Of a stretch of 64,000 nucleotides of DNA, positions 11,886-22,460 are shown piece by piece. Position 1 is the first letter of the stretch. Every line of letters starts with the position of its first letter. The notes under the pieces are model-generated. The model saw nothing but the letters and a program-made list of their open reading frames with translations. It did not search any database and was not told where the DNA came from. The DNA is from Colocasia esculenta. Lineage: Eukaryota > Streptophyta > Magnoliopsida > Alismatales > Araceae. The position numbers and the translations under genes were made by a program. The stretch is from assembly GCA_014218235.1 (NCBI GenBank), contig CM024760.1, forward strand, positions 68,202,961 to 68,266,960. Reading direction: 5' to 3'.

Positions 11886-12187
11886 TGTAACGGCCCCGAC
11901 GCCCGGACCCCCGGCTCTTGCCAAGGATTCGACAATCGGCATCGCCGCCCACGGGCCCGAAGACTCGAAAGAGCTAACGGACTAGTCTAACAAGATATGT
12001 AACGGGAGTAAGTAACAACATCAACACTAAAATGTACCAACAAGTGAAGGAAAAGCGTCCAACATAAAGTACGAGTCTAGTATAATAGAAAAGTAGCAAA
12101 GTACAAGTGAAAAAAAAAAGGAATAACAGATCCCTTAGGGGCATACCCCGAGGGTGACGTAACAAGTACTAGGGAACACTGCTCACA
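11886..12187 (-). repeat. short 5' LTR of gypsy 3 (about 0.3 kb)
   Basis: The plus-strand edge TGTAACGGCCCC starts one base after the PBS and the far edge is GCTCACA. The flanking sequence at 12188 is Gag coding sequence of another element, which fixes the outer border to within a few bases. Its length is small compared with the 1.7-2.9 kb LTRs of the other elements here. Confidence 0.65.
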
Positions 12188-12290
12188 GAACTTTCCAGAT
12201 TTCATAATTTTGGGCTCTTAGAAAAACTTGCATTCTATTTTTCCAATAAGAATAGTCCGTTCCATTAAAGAATGGTGGCCTATTTATGGA
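12188..12290 (-). pseudogene. copia C Gag N-terminus, interrupted
   Basis: The minus strand encodes FNGTDYSYWKNRMQVFL then RAQNYEIWKVL, the conserved N-terminal motif of plant copia Gag (compare FDGTNY..YWK..M in element B near 44200). The frame stops at the gypsy 3 LTR, which inserted immediately after IWKVL. The open frame begins upstream of 12290; the start codon was not resolved. Confidence 0.75.
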
Positions 12291-12438
12291 ATGACCCTCA
12301 GCTATGAATCCTCTGGAATCCATTTAATTAAACAGATGGTGCAAGGAAGGAAACACTCAGCAAAACAAACAAGCAAGCAAACAAGCAACACAGAACACTC
12401 AGAAACTACTCAGATCAGATCAGATCAAGTGTAAACCT

Positions 12439-12450
12439 GCTCTGATACCA
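12439..12450 (-). promoter_or_regulatory. primer-binding site (tRNA-iMet) of copia C
   Basis: The minus strand reads TGGTATCAGAGC, two bases from the LTR edge at 12453. Confidence 0.85.
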
Positions 12451-12452
12451 AT

Positions 12453-14179
12453 TGAAGGATCGATAAAAGGTGTGGACAAGATCTAGAAGGGGGGGGGTTG
12501 AATAGATCTATGCCAACTAATGCGAAGCTAAACCAATTTTGAAAAACCTTTGAATCAGAGTTAGATTGAAAGCAAATTTCAGAGATCTGAAGAGAGATTA
12601 AGTGAGTTAAGCAATTTGAGTGGTAAACAGGTTGATTAGATAAATTTAAACGATCCTATGCATTCATCTAACGAAGAGTGAATTCAAACCACAAACAGAC
12701 AACTGCACAGAGATTTTTAGGTGGTTCAGAAATCACACCACGTGACTCCTACATCCACCCCTCACACACAGTGAGGATCCACTAACAACCTGGGTAACAC
12801 AACCCACACTGGAGCCTGACAACTCCACAACTGAGTTAGACAACTCACACACTACCTAGAGCAAGACTACTCTAGACTCTGAGCAAGACTTCTCAACCAC
12901 ACAACTTGAGTACGACGACTCAACAAACCTGAGCACAAAGGCTCACAATCACTTGCTAGAATAGAAACAACAAGATCCAGATCCTCTAGCAATGATCTGA
13001 TCTATTAAGGCCAATTCAAGAAAATTGATGCAATCGATTATGCACAATTTCTAGAATAGCCAAGAAGAAACAAGAAAGACTCAAGACATGAAGTTGACAG
13101 TTCTTGTTCTTCAAGAAAACTCCCTTGTAGAAGTAGAATTGGATGGATCTTGATCACTTGAAGTCCCTTGGCCGATGCTCTACAACTTTGATCTCGGGAT
13201 CTTCCTTGAGTGCTTCACAATTGCTGGCTTCTACTTGATCTGCTCCCTTGAAGTTGATCTTAGTACTTCATGTTGATCAATCCTCGATCCTTGTGCTTGG
13301 AGAAGGGTGAATTGTGGTGTGGAAGCACAGGAGGGAGCAAAACAGGGAGGAGAGACTCTCTTGCCGCCACAACCAGTTTCTGGAGGCTCTGAGAAGGTTC
13401 TCTTATGGAAGGGTGCCCATTAGGAGGGTATTTATACCCTAAATATCCGAAAGATACCCTTGGGGTATGTGGGCACAAGATCCAAGGTTGATCCACCTTT
13501 TCCCTAGGGTGCCACGTGTCCAGGAGGAATCTTAAGTCACAGAGATTCCGGAGTGTGTCGACCTGCCCATGAGGTGTGTCGACACACTGTCCCAGACTGG
13601 CAGAACAGATCCCTGGGAGAGGTCTCTAGTGTCGACCTGAGATGATCCAGTGTCGACCTCATGTCCCAGACAGCAAAACAGCTCTTCTGGGAAGGCTCTC
13701 TAGTGTCGACCTGATCTCATCTCGTGTCGACCTGCTTTGGCCGTCTGAAAAACAGGCCTTCTGGGAGAGCCATCTAGTGTCGACCTGCCTGCATTTGGTG
13801 TCGACCTACTTTGGCTATCTGAACAACAGGCCTTCTGGGAAGGCTCTCTAGTGTCGACCTGCTCTGGACTAGTGTCGACCTGAGATGGACTTTTCTTCAC
13901 ATTTCTACCTTTGTTCTGAACCATTGTGTTGACACCACTGATGGTTGTGTCGACACTACCTTTGCAGAAAGTGTTTGTCCCTGAGAAAATAAACACATAA
14001 ATCATTAGATAAATATATTATCATGAATATCAATGATAAATGTGCTTGGAAACATGCTTTTTGAATATTGTAATTTCAAGTGATGTATTTTACATGCTCC
14101 AATGGTTATGCATTAAAATCACAACTTGTCATCATCAAAATGTGAGGAGAAATGTATTATATTCACACTCAACCCAACA
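12453..14179 (-). repeat. 5' LTR of copia C
   Basis: In the minus orientation it begins TGTTGGGTTGAG, has ATTTTGATGATGACAAG about 40 bases in (the same position as TTTTGGTGATAACAAAAC in the LTR at 1822), and ends CGATCCTTCA next to the PBS. The U5 end is C-rich (AACCCCCCCCCTTCTAG). U3 carries a GTCGACCT array. U5 shares the TTTTTAGGTGGTTC and CATCCACCCCTCAC blocks with the LTR of element B. Confidence 0.7.
13555..13960. repeat. array of GTGTCGACCT motifs in LTR C
   Basis: About ten copies of (A/G)GTGTCGACCTG or close variants are spread over 400 bp, interleaved with a diverged longer unit around GGCCTTCTGGGAAGGCTCTC, which is itself an inverted repeat. The core GTCGAC is palindromic. The position is U3, where LTR enhancers lie. 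Confidence 0.75.
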
Positions 14180-14369
14180 CCCCCCCCATTTTATTTTTTT
14201 GTTATTTGATTTTTGCTCTTATGAATGTGTTGGACGTTAAATTTTTTTCTGCAAGAGTTACTATTTTTTTTATACAACAATTATTCCATAGATGTACATA
14301 TTGATGTCTAATAATGTTCTATTTTACATGTCTAATGTAGGATATTGCTATGACAATATGGAGAGGATG

Positions 14370-14625
14370 AGGATGAGGATCGGGTGGATTTATCTTGATA
14401 CTTTTTTGATGTTATGAAGATTAGGTGGATTTATCATGATACTTTTTTTGATGTTCATGAGAATTGGGAGGATCCTAATACTTTTTTGATGTTCATGAGA
14501 ATTGGGTGGATCTTGATAATGGGTGGATCCTGATACATTTTATGTTCATGAGAATTGGGTGGATCCTGATACTTTTTTAATGTTCATGAGAATTGGGTGG
14601 ATTTATCATCATACTTTTTTAATAT
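14370..14625 (+). repeat. imperfect ~38-bp tandem repeat
   Basis: Four to six units of GTTCATGAGAATTGGGTGG plus ATCCTGATACTTTTTTGAT, with starts near 14453, 14491, 14544 and 14582. Confidence 0.7.
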
Positions 14626-14749
14626 AATATATAATTTAAATATTTATTGTATTGAATTTTAATTTACCACTTTAAATTATTTAGTATATGTGTGTGTTAG
14701 GAACAGAGTTGTAAGTCTTTCAAAGCTTTTATAAAAAAATATTTTTAAA

Positions 14750-15292
14750 CAAATTGCGACGGATTAGCGACGGATTTTTTTTTGTGCTGAAAAATTAGCG
14801 ACAAAAATGCACACGGATATAGTCCATCGTAAATCCGGCAGTAAGCCAGTGAACATTGGACGTCAAATTAGCGACGGATTTGCGGTGGCATGTCCCTCGC
14901 TGATTAGCGACGAAAATTATGTTGCAATTCCATCACAAAATTAGCGATCAATGTGCGACCAACACTAATCTATCGCTAATCACTGAAGAAAATTTGCATC
15001 ACTAGTCCGTCGCAATAACTAATCAGTGACAAACACAATGCACCGTCAATCCGTCGCTAATGCAATGACAATACGAAACATGGCCCCATCCGTCACTTAT
15101 TAACAACGTATTTACTTGATCGCTAATCGACTGCTAATCAGTGACGACATTGCGGCGCACATTTTTCGTCGCTAAATTAGCGACAAGTTTTTAAGGATAG
15201 ATTAAATCCGTCGCTAATCAATTGCAAATCCATCTCAAAGTCTCTTTGGCGACAGATTTAGTCCGTCGCTAATCACGTAATTTCTTGTAGTG
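14750..15292. repeat. CACTA subterminal repeats (TTAGCGACGGA)
   Basis: Many direct and inverted copies of ATTAGCGACGGA and CCGTCGCTAAT at irregular spacing. Such subterminal motifs are the binding sites of CACTA transposition proteins in the family. Confidence 0.75.
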
Positions 15293-15790
15293 TGTGTTAT
15301 TACTCTCTCGACTATACTTGATCATTCCCTCTAGTTATCCTATTTTACAAGACATTAATCACTTAAAGCATACCTATTTACACGAGATATTAAGTCCTAC
15401 TTAGCGTTATCACTGACCCTACGCTATTTGTTATATGTGTTTTAGGTAAGTCGGATGATGACATTACACACACCAACATGAATGGACTGGAGTGATGAGT
15501 GTCCTGGCGTCATAGCGATGGAATGACCTTAGTGTTATAGAGTCTAGTTAGATATTTTCTTAAATATCATTTCTAATGTAATGATGTCATTAAGCCCTAT
15601 GTTTTGGCTCAGAATTAGTGGTTGTAATAGTTTAGGTGATTTACAAATGAAATGAAGAGTTTATTCCAAGTATTGCTCATTAGTTGCCTTGAATTATGTG
15701 ACTGTTCATGCAATTTACATTACTATATACTTTGCTCACGTCCCCTCGATTTATTCCGCTGCTAAATTGGCGGGACGTGACACATCATGT
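15293..15790 (+). repeat. possible gypsy LTR relic
   Basis: No reading frame. The last part, TTCCGCTGCTAAATTGGCGG followed by GACGTGACA near 15757-15783, and the preceding T/A-rich tail with ATGACCTTAG and TTGTGACT-like blocks resemble the U5 end of a plus-strand gypsy LTR. No PBS or coding sequence follows, so it would be a truncated or solo remnant. This is a weak, similarity-by-eye call. Confidence 0.35.
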
Positions 15791-17248
15791 GTGGACACAT
15801 CCTTTCATTCTTGTTGATTCATGTTTTCTTATTCTTAATATTCTTGATGACATTTTCCTTAGGTATGTCAACAAGATAAATAAGATTCCTAGGATCATCA
15901 TAGTAAGTATTCTAAAATCTCAAGTTAATTCCATATTATTTACTTCAGAGAAAATTTTCTAAGTCTACTTCGATTGGAGAAGAAATCCCTGATCAGTCAA
16001 AGTCAGCCGTCAAAGTTTCGCTTAGTCATATATGAAGTTCCACTTTGACTAGTAGTCTTATTTTTTTAGTTCCAGTTGAAATCTCACTTCGACTGACTGT
16101 TTGATATTCGTAGTAGTCGAAGTTTATATCTTGACTAGTCGAAGGTTCAATAATATTGATTGGAGAACAAATCTTCTATCGATTGGAGAACAAGCGCCTA
16201 TCGGTTGAAGAACAAGTGTTCTTACTATTGGTGTTATATATGTTATATCATATCAATTGGTGATCAAAATATCGATTGTTGATTATAAGCTACTTCGATT
16301 GGTGAGTACTTACTACATCATATCGATTGGTGACCAAATAGCTTTAACACAAAATGATTGATGCTATTTCACATGTTTCTACCGATTAGTGTCATTTTTA
16401 TTTCGATTGGTAACCAAAATAATGATTGATGTTATTTTCCTTCTGATTGGTAAACAAATACTTATTATGTACCTATTGGTGTTATTTTTATACCGATTGA
16501 TACTTACTTGTGTACATGCAATCAATTGCCACTTAAGTTCTATTTCACATCGATTGATGAACAAATTCGTTTGGCGCCCAAATTTTCCTCATTTCAAAAT
16601 TGGCTTTCATGTTCTTATATAAGATCTCACACATATCTTTACTTTAAATGCTCAGTCAACCTTTTTGAGACCCATGATGTATGTTCACATCTTGAACATG
16701 TTATTGATGACCTTTCTTTCTTACTAGATAAAAATGAAGACACCTGGAATTGAAATCTGTCAATAGATTTTGAGGACATCTATAGTAGAGGTATAGATGT
16801 TTGAATGATAGATATAATATCACCTAACATCTTCCTCTCTCTGTATTAAATGCTTGCAGGTGCTCAATACGTATGCAAAACCAACAAAGTTGGAAATATG
16901 CAAGCTATAAGACTCAAAGATAGCCAATGAGTAGAAAACCTACAAGAATTTCTATTATAAGTCCAATGGCTACTGAAGATGAGTCTAATGACTAGATTAC
17001 ACAGAAACTAGAAGATATGTAGTCTAACGTATAGAAGAGCAGAAGAGAAGAAGAAGAAGAAGTTGGAGCAAAAAGACTCAACAACTATCTTATGCTAAGA
17101 GTCTATAAAAGAATAGAAGGATGTAGACACAACAAGAGACCATATCTTTCCAACAAAAGCATCAAAAGTTTCAAAGCATACCAATGCCCACATCCTTTTC
17201 GAACCAGGAGAGAAAGCAATTGGTTTCAAAGGCATTTGTTTTTACCTT
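15791..17248. other. noncoding stretch with dispersed TCGATTGG repeats
   Basis: No supported gene. From about 15970 to 16570 there are some 15 copies of TCGATTGG(T/A)GA(A/C)C and variants; a TATATAAG TATA-like box lies near 16616. The layout (repeat array, then TATA box) resembles an eroded LTR of the same class as those at 1822 and 44369, but neither border is recognisable. From 16700 to 17248 I see nothing specific. Confidence 0.4.
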
Positions 17249-17278
17249 TCTTCTTCTTCTTCTTCTTCTTCTTCTTCT

Positions 17279-17358
<80 letters not shown>

Positions 17359-17375
17359 TTGTGTGTGTGTGCATT
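17249..17375. repeat. compound microsatellite (TTC)n(TC)n(TG)n
   Basis: About 11 TTC units, about 36 TC units and a short TG run. It creates spurious Leu/Ser and Arg/Glu reading frames on both strands. Confidence 0.95.
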
Positions 17376-18014
17376 GCTTTCTCATTATTTGTCTGAAAGG
17401 CACAACAAGAAAAAGCGGTATTTTCGACGGCAAGCTTTCGTCAAACATTCATCGGAAAACCAACTTTCTGACCACTTTTCGACGACTGACCGTCGAAAAC
17501 AATCAGTAGAAAAAAAAGAATAAAAAATTATCGACGGCAAGAAAATCCATCAGTAGTTCTGACAGAAATAATCATCGAAAAAATCCATCGAAAAATAAAT
17601 CTTCTGACCAATTTATCGATAAAACAAATCCGTCGGTACATTCCGATGGAGTACTCGGTCAGAAAGTCTGCTGGAACTTCCGACACCTTGGCCGACAGAC
17701 AAGAGCGTCGAAAGTAGGGAGCTTCTGATGGAAAATATCCATCCGTAATCAGTCGGAACGTCTGACGATTTTGCCGGCGGATACTTTCAATTAGAAATCA
17801 TGTCTGCCGACGTTTTTTCTGACAGAAACTATATGTCGGAAAATCCGTCAAAAATAATCTTTTATTATTTTTTAAAGTATAATTAAATAACAATAATAAA
17901 TTGAAAAACCTGCTAAAAATAATATTCATAGGAACATCCACAATAAATAATAATTAACATAAAATCATCAATCACAACTAATATGAAATATCCACAATAA
18001 TAACAAATGAAAAT

Positions 18015-18077
18015 TCAAGAAAGATCTGTTGGATCAACCTCTATCCCCACCTCATGATCGTCAGGTGATATAGGATC
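18015..18077 (-). CDS. probable last exon of a CACTA-2 gene
   Basis: After a splice-acceptor-like ATATAG the minus strand encodes DPISPDDHEVGIEVDPTDLS followed by a stop. A short acidic last exon close to the terminal inverted repeat, reading toward it, suits the 3' end of a CACTA transposase-type gene. The upstream exons are not recognisable because the tandem array and copia B follow. The product cannot be named from this fragment alone. Confidence 0.4.
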   Translation of the reverse strand, partial: DPISPDDHEVGIEVDPTDLS

Positions 18078-18204
18078 CTATATTATAAAAATTAACATTA
18101 GAAACATAAATAAAAATAATATACACATTATTTTTCAAAAATTTAAATTTAAAATATATGAATATACACTAAGTTCAATTTGAAACTATTTCTGAAACTT
18201 TACA

Positions 18205-19221
18205 CTTGGATTTTTTTTAAGATTAGTGGCTTGAGTGTCGAACTCAAACTGGGAATTCGATTAGGATTCCGCTACATTTCACACGTCACTCTCACCCACT
18301 TGGTCGTGTCGGAGCGAAAGGCACGCCACGGATCCCTATTTCACATTTTAGACTCCCGACTTGCGTGTTCTAACCCTTTTCATTTGAGTTTTTTTAAGAT
18401 TAGTGGTTTGAGCGCTAAACCCAATCGAGAATCCGATTAGGATTCCGCCAATTCCCACACATCACTCTCACCCACCTGGTCATGTCGGAGTGAAGGTCAT
18501 GCTGATCAAATTCCTATTTCCGATTTTGGACCCCAGGCTGCGTGTTCTAATCCATTTCATTTGTTTTTTTTATGATTAGTAGTTTGAGCGCCAAACCCAA
18601 ACTGGGAATCCGATTAAGATTTCATCAATTCCCACACGTCACTCTCACCCATCTAGTCATGTCGGAGTGAACGAGAAGCTGATCGGATCCCTGTTTCAGA
18701 TCTTGGACCCCTGGGTTGCGTGTTCTGATCTGTTTCATTTGCTTTTTTTAAGATTAGTGGTTTGATTGCCGAACACAAATCGGGAATCCGATTAGAATTT
18801 CGTCAGTTCGCACACGTCACTCTCACCTACCCAATCGTGTTTGAGTGAACGACATGCCAATCAGATCCCTATTTCATATTTTTGACCCCTAGGTTGCGTG
18901 TTCTAATCATTTTCATTTGGGTTTTTTAAGGTTAGTGGTTTGTGCGCCAAACCCAAACTGAGAATCCGATTATAATTTTGTCAGTTCCCATACATCACTC
19001 TCACCCACCATGTCGTGTCGGAGTGAAGGGCATGCCGATCGGATCCCTATTTTAGATTTTGGACCCCCGGGTTGCATGTTCTAATCCTTTTCATTTGGGT
19101 TTTTTTAAGATTAGTGGTTTGATCGCCTAACCCAAAGCAGGTATCCGATTAGGATTCTTTATGTTCTCACATGTCACTCTCACACATCTGATCGTGTTGG
19201 AGTGAACGGCACGCTGATCGA
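18205..19221 (+). repeat. satellite-like tandem repeat, unit ~178 bp, six units
   Basis: The landmark GATTAGTGG recurs at 18221, 18398, 18574, 18752, 18930 (variant) and 19109, a period of 176-179. Each unit holds GGAATCCGATTAGGATTCC, an inverted repeat, and CACACGTCACTCTCACCCAC. The last unit is cut by the LTR at 19222. Units are diverged from one another, so the array is old. Confidence 0.9.
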
Positions 19222-20880
19222 TGTTGTGTATGGAACGAATATCTAGAGGGAGGTGAATAGATATTGACCACTTGAAATTTAAGAACTCAAGACTATGATC
19301 AAATTAGACAAAGCAAGTGAGCCAATGCACAGCACACCACATAATGCAAGCGAAATTTTTAAGGTGGTTCGGTTCCAGTGTGGAGACCTATATCCACCCC
19401 TCACTAAACTAAGTGAGGCTCCTCTAGCAACTCAAATGTGTGAAACACTCACACAACTGCTGATTCACAACTTCTTACAGTCCGTTGATTCATAGCTTCA
19501 AGATTGTTTCAATCTCACAATGCTTACAGACAAAGTGTAGGATCAACCCATCTACTCCAATTGGAGCAAACAACCAAACAGATTGGAGTATAGAAGAAAT
19601 AGGAAAAAATCAAACGAAAGAGATTTTTGATGAATTGCAGAAATATTTCAAACGCTTTGTGTGCAGTTCCACCGGAGTTGAGATCTGATCAAATTTCTCC
19701 TCGAACTCCCAAATGCATCTTCTTCAGGCTTGAGTTCATTCGATTCGTCTCCTAGCTGCAGCTTAAGGATCAATTGTCTCTGAAGTTAGTTGAATTCTGA
19801 TGCTCTTCTTCAATTGATCAGCAACAGGTCTTCATACAGGAAGAAGACACGATCTAGCATCTTTTCCTCTTGATGAGTTGATTGCTCCAAAGCCTGCTCT
19901 TCTCTCTGAACTCAAGTTCTTTTCTCTCTCCACATTTTTCTCTCAGATGCTTTGCACTTTATCTCTGTGTGTTACCTTCTGCAGAGGACAACACACTCCT
20001 TTTTTTTTTTATCAGCATCACAGAATCTTTTTAGGTGGGCCCCTCAATAGAATCCAAAATAATTGGGAGATACTTTTTGCCGCCAAAAAGGGTATCTTCT
20101 AGAACCTTGTAAGGTGTACCCAAAATCCCAATCATTGGGCCCCGGGTCACGTGCCTTGAACTTATGAGCTGGCATATACTTTTCATCATTGGAGTACAAG
20201 TGTCAGAGAGTCGACACACCTTGAGCATAGTGTCGATGCACACATAGGACTGGACTTGGACCAGTGAAGATGCTTCAGTAGAGTCGACTCCAAGCCTTCA
20301 TGAGTCGACCTCATCCAATTTTCTGCTGTTCTGATTGACTGTCCATGAGTATAGAGTTGACCTATAGCATCTTAGTGTTGACCTTACATAATGGTAGAGT
20401 CGACCTAACCTTCATCTGGAGTCGACCTGGTAGACTGGTAGAGTCAACCTTATCTTCTTCTAGAGTCGACCTCAAGCAATTCTTTTCTTTATGCACTAAC
20501 AGGAAACTTGACTAGTGTTGACCTGATGCTCATCTGGAGTCGACCTTATACAATTCCTTTTCTTTAGCGCTAGCCAGAAGACCAACTAGAGTCGACATGT
20601 TCTCCAACTAGTGCCGACCTTATGCGATACTTTATACTTATGTGCTACTAGAAATCCATCAAGTGTCGACCTAATCCTTGGGTAGTGTCGACACAAGTGC
20701 ATCACAGAACTTCAGCAATTCACTCATTGATACATGTGTGTTGACCTATGAAGCAATTAGAGTCAACACACAAATGAGAACTTTTGACTTTATGAATTTT
20801 CCTATGATACAAATGACTTATGTTAGATATTTATGACATTTTGCTTGACTTATTACATCATGAAAACTAGGGACACAACA
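19222..20880 (-). repeat. 3' LTR of copia B
   Basis: Plus-strand edges TGTTGTGTATGG and GGGACACAACA form TGTTGTGT inverted termini. A polypurine tract abuts the inner side. The first 166 bp (19222-19387, the U5 end) align without gaps to 44369-44534; beyond that the two LTRs are unrelated. U3 has a GTCGACCT array at 20200-20770. Confidence 0.85.
20200..20770. repeat. array of GAGTCGACCT motifs in LTR B
   Basis: More than a dozen copies of (A)GAGTCGACCT, AGTGTCGACCT and decayed forms such as GTTGACCT. It is the same motif as in LTR C at 13555-13960. Confidence 0.75.
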
Positions 20881-20895
20881 ATCTCCCCCTTTTTG
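20881..20895 (-). promoter_or_regulatory. polypurine tract of copia B
   Basis: The minus strand reads TCAAAAAGGGGGAGAT directly before the LTR (TGTTGTG). It primes plus-strand DNA and marks 19222-20880 as the 3' LTR. Confidence 0.85.
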
Positions 20896-22421
20896 ATGTT
20901 GGAAACAATAATTCATAGAAGTTTGACTATTGGATGAATTTCATGTATAATCAGGTCACCATACAAACACAAGCAATCCACACAAGCAATCCATACAAGT
21001 CCACACCATAACATTTCAAACAAGCAGTTTGATGATTTCATTGCTCATAAAAGTGTTACAAGTAGAATAGACAAATACATCAAAGATAAATCAAAGTAGT
21101 CAAAAGTCTATGAAATTTCTCCCCCTTTGACATAATCAAAACAAGAGAATCACTGAGGGGAAGGAGGTGGTGGAGGTAACTGTCGAATGAGTCTTCTCTC
21201 AATCCTTGCTAGTCTGACTTCTAGATCATCATAATTCACTCGAAGATAGATTTGGATAGCAGTCAATCTGGTGTCTAGAAACCTTTGCATTTCACCCAAC
21301 TTGGTAGAAACAACAATTGGTATGTGATCTGCCCCATGTGGCATTGGAGGCGCAACAGTAGAAGAAGTTGCATGATGGCTCTCAGCAGTTTCAGAGTCTC
21401 CATAGGGTTTCCAAACTTCTTCAAAATCAAATTTCATGCATCTGATTTGATGAGCCATTTCTGAATGATATTCTCTCAGAATGGTCATGTCCCCAGTCAT
21501 TTGTGTATAAGACTTTCGCAGAGCTGGAAGATCAGCTAGTTGTTCTGATTCTTTTTCATCGCCTCCTTAACTGATTGTAACTTGTCAAAAATTTGTGCTT
21601 GAGTATAGGCTTCACTATTGAAAACCTCTTCAATTCTTTCTATGAGCATGTTAGATCCTAAGGCTGCAAATCTAGTTGACTGATCCTGCCTGTCTACGTT
21701 CTCACTGAGTTTCTTTTCAATTTCTTCTAAGCGGCTCTCAAATCTCAGGGATTGTTCTTCTACTTTGGCATGTAGTTGGCAAATAGAATCATTTAATGAA
21801 GCAAACTGATCTTGAAGAAACTATAGGAGCTGTGATGGTACAACAACTTCAGCTGATGAAGTTGAAGGATGAGCCTGCTCAGAAGGAAATGTCTCAATGA
21901 GTGTGATGAGCAGGTGAGTACTGTGGAGGATCCACACCTAGATCATCAAATCTAGGAATGGGAGGGTAAGGTCTAGCAGCAAAAGAAGGTGGAGGTGTAG
22001 GAAAGTCTTCAGACATCTGAACTCCTTGATTTTCAACCTCATCCCTCTGCTCATTTTGGTCTTGTTGTGGCTGATCCATAGCTATGTCTTCATGCTCATG
22101 GCCTTGGGAGGAAGCTAGTCCTCTCTCCAACTGAAACCTTTCCAAATTTAGTTTCATGAATTTGACAATGTGATCCAGGCAGTAAATGTTGTACTTTGGA
22201 ATTTTCATGGTCTTTGTGTTGTTAAGTGGGATATTAGCCTTCTGAAAATACTTGACAGGTGTGTAGTATAAGGTAGACTTTTTCTCATTTCAGGTCTTGT
22301 TGATTCATGAAGCATTTGACAGAAAATTGTAGATAGATTCACCGTCTCTCTTCTGATCAAGCAAAACTTTAAAAACCATTGAAGACTTGTGATCCTATGC
22401 CTTCCTCATCCTTGAGTACCA
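20896..22421 (-). pseudogene. env-like ORF of copia B, C-terminal part
   Basis: Minus-strand fragments in shifting frames: VLKDEEGIGSQVFNG directly after the Harbinger insertion, then KIPKYNIYCLDHIVKFMKL with an acidic Gln/Pro tail (21894-22208), then MTILREYHSEMAHQIRCMKF with a coiled-coil-like segment and ending RRLIRQLPPPPPSPQ (21150-21500). SIRE-like elements carry such an ORF after pol. It is called env-like by position; no fusion peptide or clear membrane segment is visible here. Several stops. Confidence 0.6.
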
Positions 22422-22460
22422 CTTTGGAAAAGGGTTGGGGTTAACCAAACTCACCCCCAG
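22422..22460 (+). repeat. left terminal inverted repeat of the Harbinger-like element
   Basis: CTTTGGAAAAGGGTT, then GGGGTTAACC. It pairs with the inverted copy ending at 35914. Confidence 0.75.

Larger units (their letters stand above)
7391..12187 (-). mobile_element. Ty3/gypsy element 3, 5' part to integrase
   Basis: Minus-strand gypsy with a very short LTR (11886-12187), PBS, gag, protease, RT, RNase H and integrase in gypsy order. It is cut at 7391 by gypsy 2. It is more G+C-rich than its neighbours and carries many stops. Its LTR abuts copia Gag N-terminal coding sequence at 12188, so it inserted into copia C. Confidence 0.85.
12188..14179 (-). mobile_element. SIRE-like copia element C, 5' end (LTR, PBS, gag start)
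   Basis: Minus-strand copia element reduced in this window to its 5' LTR, primer site, a leader of about 150 bp and the first Gag codons. The rest is displaced to the left by nested insertions. Its outer edge at 14179 borders a CACTA terminal region. Confidence 0.75.
14180..15292. mobile_element. CACTA-type transposon terminal region (right end)
   Basis: The right end is TTTCTTGTAGTG (15281-15292), the reverse complement of the canonical plant CACTA terminus CACTACAAGAAA. The 540 bp before it are filled with subterminal repeats. No coding sequence is visible. The left end is absent, as copia C borders it at 14179. Confidence 0.7.
17401..19221. mobile_element. CACTA-like transposon 2, left terminal region
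   Basis: It begins with CACAACAAGAAAAAGCGG, a one-base variant of the CACTACAAGAAA terminus. About 430 bp of subterminal repeats follow (GTCGGAA, TTCCGACGG, CATCGGAAAA types). A short terminal exon on the minus strand and a tandem array lie further inside. The copia B LTR at 19222 truncates it. Confidence 0.6.

Noticed and set aside
17092..17523. 143-codon frame with long Phe and Leu/Ser runs, and its mirror with Arg/Glu repeats
   Set aside because: Produced by the TTC and TC microsatellites.
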